From Candidatus Cloacimonadota bacterium (GTDB lineage Bacteria > Cloacimonadota > Cloacimonadia > JGIOTU-2): a stretch of DNA of 58,173 nt. The position numbers and the translations under genes are program-made. The stretch lies in NCBI GenBank assembly GCA_011043895.1, contig DRBZ01000099.1, forward strand, positions 1 through 58,173. Reading direction: 5' to 3'. Positions 8,517 to 17,187 of this stretch are shown here, in pieces (within the stretch, counting starts at the first letter, position 1; every line of letters begins with the position of its first letter). The notes below the pieces were generated by a model. That model ran no database searches and was not told the DNA's origin. It was given only the letters and a program-made list of their open reading frames with translations.

Positions 8517-9293
8517 TTATACTTCAATCCACTCAGTGGGTTTATATTGTTCTGCTATAAATAAATTACACATTGCCTGCCGTTCTTTCAGAAATCTTTG
8601 CATTGAGTTGAACGCAAGATCGGGCTTATTATTGACCTCACTCAGATGAGCGAGCACGATATTTTTCAATCCATCATGAAGTACTTCCTCGAGTAACTCG
8701 ATCGCCTGTATATTAGAAAGATGCCCATTTTTTCCCTTCACACGCTGCTTCAGCCACCATTGATACGGTCCATTAATAAGCATGTCAATATCATGGTTAC
8801 TTTCTAGAATAACGGTACTCGGTTTTTTCATCATCTCTTTTACCAGCATAGTCGGATAGCCAAGATCTGTGATGACACCCAATTTATGTGGATATCCTCT
8901 TTCTGAGATAAGAAAGCATGAACTATCTACACTGTCATGAGGTACCGAAAAGGGATCTATAAGAAGGTCATTGAATGTAAATTTTTGACCATTCTCAAAG
9001 TGAATTAATTCTGGAATCCTACCAAATCTTCTTAGCCCCACTCTATAGGTAGCTTCGTTAACTAATAATGGAATTCTAAAATTTCGCGCAATCGCACCAG
9101 CTCCTTTGATATGGTCGGAATGCTCGTGTGAGATGAGGATTGCTTTGATTTTCTCGACTGGAAAATCGATCTCGAAAAGGATCTCTTTTATCTTCCTCAT
9201 GCTCAGCCCTGCATCAATCAGGATCGATGTCTGCTCACCTGAGACAAGGATACAATTGCCTTTACTTCCGCTTGCTAAAACTCGAACTTTCAT
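8517..9293 (-). CDS. MBL-fold metallohydrolase (YycJ/WalJ-like)
   Basis: The 258-residue protein begins MKVRVLASGSKGNC, the hallmark of the YycJ/WalJ branch of metallo-beta-lactamase-fold enzymes, and has the zinc motif SHEHSDH near residue 62. In Bacillus relatives it is linked to cell-wall regulation and DNA repair as a 5'-exonuclease. Its role here is inferred only from family. The frame stays open upstream to 9335, but the family start is the ATG at 9293. No clear ribosome binding site precedes it. The gene ends directly against the antiporter start. Confidence 0.87.
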   Translation of the reverse strand: MKVRVLASGSKGNCILVSGEQTSILIDAGLSMRKIKEILFEIDFPVEKIKAILISHEHSDHIKGAGAIARNFRIPLLVNEATYRVGLRRFGRIPELIHFENGQKFTFNDLLIDPFSVPHDSVDSSCFLISERGYPHKLGVITDLGYPTMLVKEMMKKPSTVILESNHDIDMLINGPYQWWLKQRVKGKNGHLSNIQAIELLEEVLHDGLKNIVLAHLSEVNNKPDLAFNSMQRFLKERQAMCNLFIAEQYKPTEWIEV

Positions 9294-9414
9294 AATAATT
9301 GGAGATGAATTCCAATATAGTGGATGTGTTGTCAATAAAAAAGCTTAACACTTCACAGTTTACTACATCTTCTCCTATTAGTACTCTTTTTCTAGTGATT
9401 TAAAATCTTTAGAC

Positions 9415-10539
9415 TCATTGCTTCCACCGATAACCACTCAAAGATCCTAATAAACCAAACACTATGAAATAAGGAGCATAAAGGACCTCTACAAAGGGAA
9501 AGAGCAGGAGGATGAGAAACTCTTTGAAAAGCACTGCTCCACGTAACAGTAAAAGAAGATCTGCACAGCTTTTGATCAGGAAGGGTACCAAAAAATATTT
9601 CCAGGGAACAAGACCGATAAGGCATAGGACGAAGGCAAAGACAAGAAACACAAGAAATATGAATGTCATAAATGAAATCAGTTTAATAGATAGTGGATAA
9701 AATCTAAATTTTGATCCACGCCTTTTCTCCTGGTGAAAGCATTCAGAAGAAGTTTTATCTTCGATAGATGGTACAATACTTTCTTTTGAACTGATGAATC
9801 CCAACCTATATTTCTTTGTCCTGCTGATCTTCTGCAAAAAGAGATCATCATCCCCCGATGGAATAAATCCTATGCCTTCAAAACCCTCCATATCTTTGAA
9901 TACCGATTTTCTATAAGCAAAATTCCTGCCCGTTGCAGTGATTCCCCAGTTCCATCCGATACTTCCTGCTGAAAAAGTGAACATCGCAAGCCGCTCGAGC
10001 TTTTTAAGTAAATGAACGATCTTTTTTCCGAAACTGGTTTTAGTAGTCAGGAGAGGAGAATATCCAACAATGACATCATATCTGTACCAAAAAGCATCAT
10101 TCATAGCGCGCATCCAACCGGGACGAGGTCTACAGTCAGCATCAGTGAAGAGAAGCACATCCCCCTTTGCAACTCTGATACCCTCAGTTAACGCTCTTTT
10201 TTTACCTACAAATTCAGGAATAACATCCTCAATTTTATAATATTTTATTTGTGAATATTTTGACGAGTAGTTGTTCAGAATATTATCCGTCTGGTCTTCT
10301 GAACGGTCGTTGATTACTATTATTTCATATAAGTCTTTTGGATAATCCTGTTGTATGAGTGCATCAAGTAAACCTACAAGATGCTTTTCCTCGTTTCGTG
10401 CTGCGATGATTACAGAAATGAAATACTTTTTTTTTACAGGTATGTTTTTACTTATCGTGTAGAAAGTACCAGCAAGAATAAAAAGCAGAAATGCTACATA
10501 AACACTGCATAGCACAAAGAGGATATAAAAGATGATCAT
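9415..10539 (-). CDS. membrane glycosyltransferase, family 2
   Basis: The 374-residue protein has an N-terminal membrane helix (about 1-25), a GT-A domain and two or three C-terminal helices. Landmarks are ISVIIAARNEEK, the VINDRSEDQT nucleotide-binding stretch, the DADCRPRPGW metal-binding DxD-like motif and HQEKRRGSKF as the acceptor-site Q/RxxRW-like motif. It probably transfers a sugar to a lipid or surface glycan on the cytoplasmic face; the acceptor is unknown. It overlaps the tsaD stop by four bases. Confidence 0.85.
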   Translation of the reverse strand: MIIFYILFVLCSVYVAFLLFILAGTFYTISKNIPVKKKYFISVIIAARNEEKHLVGLLDALIQQDYPKDLYEIIVINDRSEDQTDNILNNYSSKYSQIKYYKIEDVIPEFVGKKRALTEGIRVAKGDVLLFTDADCRPRPGWMRAMNDAFWYRYDVIVGYSPLLTTKTSFGKKIVHLLKKLERLAMFTFSAGSIGWNWGITATGRNFAYRKSVFKDMEGFEGIGFIPSGDDDLFLQKISRTKKYRLGFISSKESIVPSIEDKTSSECFHQEKRRGSKFRFYPLSIKLISFMTFIFLVFLVFAFVLCLIGLVPWKYFLVPFLIKSCADLLLLLRGAVLFKEFLILLLFPFVEVLYAPYFIVFGLLGSLSGYRWKQ

Positions 10540-11552
10540 AGCATTTTGAGCCCTTTTATTGGTGAAGCATTAAGATCCAGTGAAGCAAATTTTCTCAGCT
10601 TGTATTTAAACTGTGCTGCAGCTCCGATCATTGCAGCATTATCAGTACAATATTCAAGTGAAGGATACAAAAGTTTAATATTGTTCTTCGAGCCATAGTC
10701 TTTGAAAATCTTCCTTAATGCAGAATTTGCCGCCACACCACCAGATAATAAAAGTGTTGTCAGCTTAAATTGCTCAATAGCTTTGGTTGTTTTTATGAAC
10801 AATGACATCACTATTGCCCGTTGATAACTTGCGGCGAAATCATGGAGTTCCTGTTCGGTCATACTGTTGTGCTCTTTCAGATATAGCATAGCAGCAGTTT
10901 TCAATCCACTGAAACTGAAATCATAGTTATCATGTTTGATCATTGGAAGTGGAAATTCTATTGTTTCTGGATTCCCTTTCTTTGCCATCTTATCGATATG
11001 AGGTCCTCCTGGATAAGGTGTTCCAAGAAGTTTCCCAATTTTATCAAATGCTTCTCCTGCCGCATCGTCAACAGTTTTACCAAGTATCGTAAAATCATCA
11101 AAAGATCGAAAATGAACAAGCCCCGTATGACCACCGGAAACAACGAGTGAAAGGAATGGGAACATGATATCTTTATTTTCAATAAAGTTAGCAAACACAT
11201 GTCCGAGTATATGGTTCACAGCGATAAGAGGAATTTTCAGACTGTATGCAAGCCCTTTTGCAAAGGAAACACCTACAAGTAATGATCCGATCAAGCCAGG
11301 ATTTGCTGAAACTGCAAGTGCATCGAGATCATTCTTTTTTACTCCTGCTTTTTCAAGAGCAAGTTCAACAACCGGCACAATTGTTTTGATATGTTCTCTG
11401 GAGGCAAGTTCGGGAACAATGCCTCCATATCTTTCATGTACTTCTTCTTGTGATGAGATCACGTTTGACAGGACATCAAAATTAACATCAACAAGTGCTG
11501 CTGCAGTGTCGTCGCAGGATGTTTCTATCGCAAGAATAAGTGGTTTCTGCAT
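10536..11552 (-). CDS. tsaD: tRNA N6-adenosine threonylcarbamoyltransferase
   Basis: TsaD transfers threonylcarbamoyl to A37 of tRNAs that read ANN codons. The 338-residue protein has the family start LAIETSCDDT, the metal-binding H114-x3-H118 (NHILGH), VSGGHTG, GEAFDKIGKLL, PGGPHID and the C-terminal LLLSGGVAAN and CTDNAAMIG motifs. Its partner TsaB is encoded at 37713. The gene lies inside the minus-strand run, seven bases after the YbbR gene, and overlaps the glycosyltransferase start. Confidence 0.96.
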   Translation of the reverse strand: MQKPLILAIETSCDDTAAALVDVNFDVLSNVISSQEEVHERYGGIVPELASREHIKTIVPVVELALEKAGVKKNDLDALAVSANPGLIGSLLVGVSFAKGLAYSLKIPLIAVNHILGHVFANFIENKDIMFPFLSLVVSGGHTGLVHFRSFDDFTILGKTVDDAAGEAFDKIGKLLGTPYPGGPHIDKMAKKGNPETIEFPLPMIKHDNYDFSFSGLKTAAMLYLKEHNSMTEQELHDFAASYQRAIVMSLFIKTTKAIEQFKLTTLLLSGGVAANSALRKIFKDYGSKNNIKLLYPSLEYCTDNAAMIGAAAQFKYKLRKFASLDLNASPIKGLKML

Positions 11553-11559
11553 ACAGAAA

Positions 11560-12453
11560 TTACTGAGAAATGCTCTTGATTCTCACAACTTCGGGAGTCT
11601 GTCCAAGCAACTCTACACCTTCAGGAACTTCGATTTCGACCGGCACTTCATCATCTACTTTAACAGAATCTGGCACTATTGCAGTAGCATAAATATCCTT
11701 CTCTTCAAGAATCGTAATCAATTCCTCTTCAGCTAAAATCTTGATACTGACCGAAGGTGGGAAAATAGAAATCCCTTCAGGGGTTGCGATTGGTATCAAC
11801 GACATGGTTTTCTGAAGGAATGCAGGTTCTTTTTTTGTAATGTCAATAGTATATACATCATACTCAACCATCGCTTCCTTGGGCTGAATGAGACTGAGGT
11901 GCGGATCTTGTACATGAATTTCTTTATCAAATGGAACTGAGGGAACTTCCTCAATTCTTGATAGATAGGATTGTGGTCCAGTCAGCACAATTTCTTTTGG
12001 TGATATGTCAAGTTCATTTTCTATGAAATATACTTTACTCGAATCATCTGCAAATTCCAGCCTAATCGGAACGGTCTGAGTGCTCATATTATCCATTACC
12101 ACAAGAATATCATCAATTGCAGGATGTTGTATGATATTGAGATCGTGTTCTTTAAAGCCGTTTATTTCATCCCAGTTTATTGGTAAATAGTTCTTACCAT
12201 AATGTACATCCTTCAGGTCTATATGGTAGGCATACTTCTTAGTAGTAAATGCAAGTATATCCTGTCCCTTGCCCTCAACGGTCATAGTTATTGTTTCTGG
12301 CTCCATCTTGATGAGCACAAGGGCACTGGGAGCATTGGAAATAGTGATGGGAAATTCGACATTCACTTTTTGGGTTTTCGTCATATTTATTTCGAACCAG
12401 ATGAAAGCTGCAAGTATAAATGCAAGTAGAAAAATCCAGATTCGTTTATTCAT
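11560..12453 (-). CDS. YbbR-domain membrane-anchored protein
   Basis: This 297-residue protein has one N-terminal membrane helix (about 4-22) followed by YbbR-type beta repeats outside the membrane. The first is seen around VNVEFPITISNAP and later ones around VYFIENELDISPKEIVLTGPQ, with a last one near the C-terminus. In Firmicutes the YbbR protein CdaR controls the cyclic-di-AMP synthase next to it; no such synthase lies here, so the role is open. It overlaps the TPR gene upstream by four bases. Confidence 0.8.
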   Translation of the reverse strand: MNKRIWIFLLAFILAAFIWFEINMTKTQKVNVEFPITISNAPSALVLIKMEPETITMTVEGKGQDILAFTTKKYAYHIDLKDVHYGKNYLPINWDEINGFKEHDLNIIQHPAIDDILVVMDNMSTQTVPIRLEFADDSSKVYFIENELDISPKEIVLTGPQSYLSRIEEVPSVPFDKEIHVQDPHLSLIQPKEAMVEYDVYTIDITKKEPAFLQKTMSLIPIATPEGISIFPPSVSIKILAEEELITILEEKDIYATAIVPDSVKVDDEVPVEIEVPEGVELLGQTPEVVRIKSISQ

Positions 12454-13334
12454 AATTTATCCTCATCTTGGTTAAAAATCCTTCGCAGACGTTCCGAAGC
12501 CAGTGTGATGTAAATATTGAGAGGATCGATCTTATGGGCGATCTTAAGATATTTCTTTGCATTCGTGAAATCTCGCTCTGCAATGTAGATTTTGCTAAGA
12601 TCTATGTATGATTTTATATAAAAAATATTTTTCGAAATACTGTCTTTAAAATGCGCTACTGCCTTTTCAAATTCCCCAATATTATAACAGCAATGAGCGA
12701 AGTTGTTGAAGAACTCAGCGCTGTCCTGACCGAGATTAGCTGCTTTATCATAATATAAATAAGCTTGTATCCAATTTTTCTTTTTATCATAGCACTTTGC
12801 GACCATAAGGATCACATCTTTATTGATTGGGAATTTCTTTTCTGCGCTTTTCAGAACTGATAAAGCATTATCATATTCCTTTAGTGCGATGTATTGTTCA
12901 GCAAGAAATGTGTAGGATGAAGGGAGATTATTAAAATACGGTAGAGCTTCTTTGAAGCATGCGATCCCCTCTTTTCTATGACCCAGATAAACTAAAGCAA
13001 CTGATTTATTAAAGAGCATCTCCGGGGTTTGAATGGTAATCTTTTTATACCAATCAAGTGCTTTCTGAGCTTTGCCCTGTTGTGAAAGAAATATATTTCC
13101 CATAAGAAAATATAACTGAGAGTTCTCAGGTAGTTCAATGAGCCCCTTCTCAATAATGTGTTCAGCTTTTCGAAACAGTTTATGCTTCATGTAAATGAAA
13201 TAGAGCATTTCATATGCTTTGAGTAATTTCGGATAGTCTTCCAGTAGCTCGAGCAGTATGTCTTCAGCAAGAAGCCAGTTCTTCTCGATATGTTTTTCTG
13301 CTCGAATCAACTTTGCTTTGGCTTTATTATCCAT
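12450..13334 (-). CDS. tetratricopeptide repeat protein
   Basis: The 294-residue protein consists almost wholly of TPR helices, with spacings of about 34 residues (for example NSQLYFLMGNIFLSQQGK, SAEFFNNFAHCCYNIGEFEKA). There is no signal peptide, so it is probably a cytoplasmic scaffold. It overlaps dusB by eight bases and the YbbR gene by four, so these are translated together. No specific function can be assigned. Confidence 0.8.
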   Translation of the reverse strand: MDNKAKAKLIRAEKHIEKNWLLAEDILLELLEDYPKLLKAYEMLYFIYMKHKLFRKAEHIIEKGLIELPENSQLYFLMGNIFLSQQGKAQKALDWYKKITIQTPEMLFNKSVALVYLGHRKEGIACFKEALPYFNNLPSSYTFLAEQYIALKEYDNALSVLKSAEKKFPINKDVILMVAKCYDKKKNWIQAYLYYDKAANLGQDSAEFFNNFAHCCYNIGEFEKAVAHFKDSISKNIFYIKSYIDLSKIYIAERDFTNAKKYLKIAHKIDPLNIYITLASERLRRIFNQDEDKL

Positions 13335-14292
13335 TAACTACACTCTGTTCAAATTCTTCAATCACGTCAATAATCTCGTATTTAGAAGTCAAATGATTTA
13401 TCGCTTCTCTGAGATGCGTAGCCCCAAACAGCCCCTTAGTATAGTAAGGAACAAATTTCCTGAATAGCTTGATACCATTTGATTCTCCATGAAATTCAAC
13501 TAAGTCTTTGAAATGACCTTTCATGATTGAAATCGGATGCAGAAAGGAATTCACGTTTTGTGTAGGTTGCGCAAGTCGTTGTTTGATCTGACCGAAGATC
13601 AGCGGATTCCCGATAGCTCCTCTTCCAATCATGATGGAATCACATCCCGTTTCAGAATACATTCTAATGCCATCTTCAGGAGTGAGAATATCTCCATTGC
13701 CCACCACAGGGATCTTCACAAGTTCCTTGGCTCGTGCAATGTAATTCCAGTCACTTTTGCCAGAAAAAAGCTGACTTCTTGTGCGCGGATGTAGTATCAA
13801 GCCAGAAGCACCCTCCTGTTCAATGAGAGTAACAATATCATCAAAGTGCTTATCTGAGTTCCATCCGGTTCGGATTTTTACTGTGAAAACAATCTCAGGA
13901 TGTGTTTTTCGAACCTTTCGCACAATAGCTGCGACTTTTTTTGGTTCCTTTAACAATGCAGAACCCGAACCATTTTTCACAACTTTTTTTATGGGGCATC
14001 CCATATTGATATCAAAAAAGTCTGGCTTGTATTGTTTAAGGAGCTCGATCCCCTTTGCAATCTTCTCGGCAGAATTCCCAAATACCTGTAATCCTATCGG
14101 TCGCTCGTCTGCATAAAATTCTGCGAGAATAGCTGTTTTCTTATTTCTATGGATCAAGGCATCAGCACTGATCATCTCGCTTACCAGCACATCTGCACCA
14201 TAACGCTTACATATTATACGATATACATGATCCGTATATCCTGCAAGCGGCGCAAGCCAGAGTTTTTTGTTAAAAAGTTCTTGTGATTTCAT
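13327..14292 (-). CDS. dusB: tRNA-dihydrouridine synthase
   Basis: Dus enzymes reduce uridines in the tRNA D-loop using FMN and NADPH. The 321-residue protein shows WLAPLAGYTDHVYR at the start, the catalytic Cys in NMGCPIKKV, the GSGSALL stretch, HPRTRSQLFSG and the FMN phosphate loop VVGNGDI with IGRGAIGNP. It resembles DusB. I start at the ATG of 14292; the frame extends to 14331 but those residues are not family-like. No ribosome binding site is visible. It follows the GNAT gene closely. Confidence 0.9.
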   Translation of the reverse strand: MKSQELFNKKLWLAPLAGYTDHVYRIICKRYGADVLVSEMISADALIHRNKKTAILAEFYADERPIGLQVFGNSAEKIAKGIELLKQYKPDFFDINMGCPIKKVVKNGSGSALLKEPKKVAAIVRKVRKTHPEIVFTVKIRTGWNSDKHFDDIVTLIEQEGASGLILHPRTRSQLFSGKSDWNYIARAKELVKIPVVGNGDILTPEDGIRMYSETGCDSIMIGRGAIGNPLIFGQIKQRLAQPTQNVNSFLHPISIMKGHFKDLVEFHGESNGIKLFRKFVPYYTKGLFGATHLREAINHLTSKYEIIDVIEEFEQSVVNG

Positions 14293-14331
14293 GATATAAC
14301 AATAAGGTAATACTTGGAATTGCAGTGACAA

Positions 14332-14844
14332 CTATTTTAGTATCTCTTTTCTATAACGAATTGCTTCAAGTGCTTTTCCAGGTTGAAGCATTTTTGATGC
14401 TCCATCCAGCTGATAACCCATTGCTTCATAAAACCTTCGTGCTTGAAAATTTTTTGCAAAAACCCAGAGTACCATTGTTTTGTACATGTAACTCTTTAAA
14501 ATTCCTTCTGCATAAAAACACAATTTTGAACCAATTCCCTTTCTCCAGCATTCTGGAGAGAGATAAATACCCCATATCTCACCTGTGGTCTTTTTATCTA
14601 CATCTTCGTCGCGACACGCTCCGAGTATAACAAAGCCCAGTATATTTTCCGCATTTTCAGCAACATAAGTTTCCAACTGTTCTTTTTCCAGTGAATCCCT
14701 GAAACGTTGTGCTCTTTTTTCATAATCAAGTGCGTTTAGATAAGATTGTGGTACAAGTCCCTTATATGCTGCCTTCCACGAATCAATATGCAGTTTTGCG
14801 AGAGCATCTGCATCTTCCGGTTTTGCGGGACGAATATTCATCAT
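14332..14844 (-). CDS. GNAT-family N-acetyltransferase
   Basis: The 170-residue protein is a single GNAT domain: NIRPAKPEDADALAKLH at the start, IWGIYLSPECWRKGIGSKL as the acetyl-CoA-binding motif A, and NFQARRFYEAMGY as motif B. The acceptor is unknown. AAGGA lies just before a double ATG (14844 and 14841); either may be used. It is the first gene of the long minus-strand run and faces queC, with an 88-base divergent promoter region between. Confidence 0.85.
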   Translation of the reverse strand: MMNIRPAKPEDADALAKLHIDSWKAAYKGLVPQSYLNALDYEKRAQRFRDSLEKEQLETYVAENAENILGFVILGACRDEDVDKKTTGEIWGIYLSPECWRKGIGSKLCFYAEGILKSYMYKTMVLWVFAKNFQARRFYEAMGYQLDGASKMLQPGKALEAIRYRKEILK

Positions 14845-14932
14845 TTTTCCTTGAAATTTATTACTACTATGAAAATACTATTAATGTAAAAATATCTTGT
14901 CAAGCTGAAACCAGTCGACACACTTGGTTCAC

Positions 14933-15619
14933 ATGAAGAAAGATAATGCAATCGTACTCCTCAGCGGCGGATTGGATAGTTGTGTGACAGCAACAATTGC
15001 ACAACAAGATTACGAATTATACCTCTTGCATGTCAATTACGGGCAGAGAACTGATGCGAGAGAAGAAAAGGCATTCAAGGATATAGCAAAATTTTATAAT
15101 ATCACACAAATACTTGATGTAGATATCGGTTATCTTCTTGAAATTGGAGGTTCAAGCTTAATTGATAATAAAATAATCATCCCTGTGAAATCATCTGAAA
15201 AAGAAATACCTTCGACCTATGTACCTTTCCGCAATGCAAATCTTCTCGCAATTGCCACATCATGGGCTGAGGTCATCGGAGCAAAAAAAATTTTCATCGG
15301 AGCTATGGAAGAGGATAGCAGCGGATATCCAGATTGCAGAGAATCATTTTTTGATTCTTTTAATAAAACAATAGAACAAGGCACGAAACCAGGAACTACT
15401 ATCACAATAGAAACTCCGCTACTTCATCGGAAAAAATCAGAAGTAGTAAATATCGGAATGGAACTTGGTGCTCCTCTCCATTTAACCTGGTCATGTTATC
15501 AGAACGTGAAAAAAGCATGCGGAGTATGTGAAAGCTGCCAGCTTCGTATCAAAGCATTCAGGGATGCTGGGCTTGTTGACCCGATCCCCTATTCAATAGA
15601 GATCTCATGGAAAGAATGA
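14933..15619 (+). CDS. queC: 7-cyano-7-deazaguanine (preQ0) synthase
   Basis: QueC turns 7-carboxy-7-deazaguanine into preQ0 with ATP and ammonia. The 228-residue protein has the PP-loop SGGLDS at residues 11-16 and a C-terminal zinc-binding cluster, CYQNVKKACGVCESCQ. The preceding step enzyme QueE is at 4448 on the opposite strand. I prefer the ATG at 14933; a TTG at 14924 would add three residues. It overlaps the recombinase gene by 13 bases. Confidence 0.95.
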   Translation: MKKDNAIVLLSGGLDSCVTATIAQQDYELYLLHVNYGQRTDAREEKAFKDIAKFYNITQILDVDIGYLLEIGGSSLIDNKIIIPVKSSEKEIPSTYVPFRNANLLAIATSWAEVIGAKKIFIGAMEEDSSGYPDCRESFFDSFNKTIEQGTKPGTTITIETPLLHRKKSEVVNIGMELGAPLHLTWSCYQNVKKACGVCESCQLRIKAFRDAGLVDPIPYSIEISWKE

Positions 15620-16506
15620 TTAAACAGTATAAGGAATATCTCTCATCACAGAATTATTCCAAACACACATTAAGAGCATACATGGGTGATGTAGAGCAGT
15701 TTTACGATTTCATCAAAAAATATTTTCCTGAACAGGAGATCAAAGTTGATGGTATCACGAAAACTATGTTCAGGGATTTTCTACAGCATCTCAGTGAGCA
15801 GAAAGACGGAAACCGAACGCTCGCACGGAAGGTAATTTCCATTAAAGGATTCTTTTCATTTTTGATAAAAAATAACCTGTGTTCAAATAATCCTTTATTA
15901 ACTATCAAAATACCTAAATATGAAAAAAATGCTGCCACCTTCCTCACTGAGCAGGATATGCGATTCGTGCTTCAAATTCCGGATAAAGAAGATGCACTTG
16001 GTATAAGAAATATCGCGATTCTTGAACTTCTCTACAGCACTGGAATTAGAATCGGAGAACTTGCAGGTTTGACATTACAAGATATCGATTTCAAACAAAA
16101 TCTTATAAAGGTGATGGGTAAAAGAGCTAAAATGAGAATCGTGCCACTGGGAAGTTATGCGGTGAAAGCACTTCAGACATATCTTAAGATCAGAGATACT
16201 TTCATCAAGGATAATGCCGTTGAAGAAGTATTTGTATCCCGTAATGGAAATCCACTATCTTCAGATGAGTTACGGTATATTGTGAACAAGTACCTGAAAG
16301 TCATCGAAAAATCCAAGAATTACAGTCCACACACACTCCGCCATACATTTGCTACTCATCTTCTGAATCATGGAGCAGATTTACGATCCGTTCAGGAATT
16401 ACTTGGGCATAGCAGTCTGACCTCTACAGAAGTTTATACTCACACATCCATGCAAAAACTCAAAGAAGTCTATGAAACTGCACATCCTCACGGAGATGCT
16501 AAATGA
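15607..16506 (+). CDS. tyrosine recombinase XerC/XerD
   Basis: The 299-residue protein has an N-terminal SAM-like core-binding domain (YLSSQNYSKHTLRAYMGD) and a catalytic domain with the full set of residues: Arg in STGIRIGEL, Lys in GKRAKMRIVPL, His-x2-Arg in SPHTLRHTFATHLL, His in LGHSSLTSTE and Tyr in VYTH. Length and motifs match Xer enzymes that resolve chromosome dimers rather than phage integrases. XerC and XerD cannot be told apart from one copy. It overlaps queC, and no attachment site or phage gene is nearby. Confidence 0.9.
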   Translation: MERMIKQYKEYLSSQNYSKHTLRAYMGDVEQFYDFIKKYFPEQEIKVDGITKTMFRDFLQHLSEQKDGNRTLARKVISIKGFFSFLIKNNLCSNNPLLTIKIPKYEKNAATFLTEQDMRFVLQIPDKEDALGIRNIAILELLYSTGIRIGELAGLTLQDIDFKQNLIKVMGKRAKMRIVPLGSYAVKALQTYLKIRDTFIKDNAVEEVFVSRNGNPLSSDELRYIVNKYLKVIEKSKNYSPHTLRHTFATHLLNHGADLRSVQELLGHSSLTSTEVYTHTSMQKLKEVYETAHPHGDAK

Positions 16507-16542
16507 TAACAATATTGACAATGAAATAATCAAACCAATTGC

Positions 16543-16548
16543 TATAAT
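16543..16548 (+). promoter_or_regulatory. TATAAT -10 element very close to the udk ATG
   Basis: A perfect TATAAT ends six bases before the udk ATG at 16555, and no ribosome binding site is present. If used, transcription would begin at or near the A of the ATG, giving a leaderless message. A TTGACA at 16515-16520 is 22 bases upstream, further than the usual 17, so the -35 is uncertain. Confidence 0.4.
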
Positions 16549-16554
16549 ACAAAT

Positions 16555-17187
16555 ATGAAAAAGAATATAATTATCGGCATTGCAGGTGGAACTGGTTCCG
16601 GAAAAACCACGCTGGCAGACAGAATAATCGATGAGCTGAACGAACCGAATATTGTCATTATCAAACAGGATGCATATTATAAATCTCACCAAGAACTCAG
16701 TTTTGATGAAAGAAAAGATATCAATTTTGACCATCCTGATGCCTTTGATACGAAACTCCTTATTAAACATCTTAAAAATCTAAAGGATAATGTCCCAATT
16801 CACATGCCTCAGTATGATTTCACAACTCACCTCAGGGAGAGAGAAACGATTCCCGTTTCACCGCAAAAAGTGACCATAGTCGAAGGTATCCTGATCTTTG
16901 AAAATAAGGAAGTAAGAAATCTGCTGGACATCAAGATCTTTGTTGATACCGATTCTGACGTGCGAATTCTTCGTAGGATCAAGAGAGATATACAGGAGCG
17001 GGGAAGAACTTTTGAATCCGTGTATTCACAGTATATGAAAACGGTCCGCCCGATGCACATTGAATTTGTGGAACCATCAAAAAAATTTGCAGATATCATC
17101 GTGCCGGAAGGTGGCATGAACATTATTGCGATCGATATGATCGTATCAAAAATACAACACATTTTACAAGAAAGTGAGAACTCATGA
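16555..17187 (+). CDS. udk: uridine kinase
   Basis: Udk phosphorylates uridine and cytidine in pyrimidine salvage. The 210-residue protein has Walker A GGTGSGKT at residues 11-18, KQDAYYKSH, the NFDHPDAFD substrate motif, the MPQYDFTTHLR stretch and VEGILIF, all typical of bacterial Udk, plus RRIKRDIQERGR of the lid. It overlaps the next gene by four bases. A second, larger nucleoside kinase is at 776. Confidence 0.95.
   Translation: MKKNIIIGIAGGTGSGKTTLADRIIDELNEPNIVIIKQDAYYKSHQELSFDERKDINFDHPDAFDTKLLIKHLKNLKDNVPIHMPQYDFTTHLRERETIPVSPQKVTIVEGILIFENKEVRNLLDIKIFVDTDSDVRILRRIKRDIQERGRTFESVYSQYMKTVRPMHIEFVEPSKKFADIIVPEGGMNIIAIDMIVSKIQHILQESENS

Noticed and set aside
14845..14932. preQ1 riboswitch before queC
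   Set aside because: The spacer is short and I see no preQ1-type hairpin with an A-rich tail over the ribosome binding site.
15607..16506. Phage or island integrase
   Set aside because: Length and motifs fit XerC/XerD, it overlaps queC, and no attachment site, phage gene or tRNA is adjacent.
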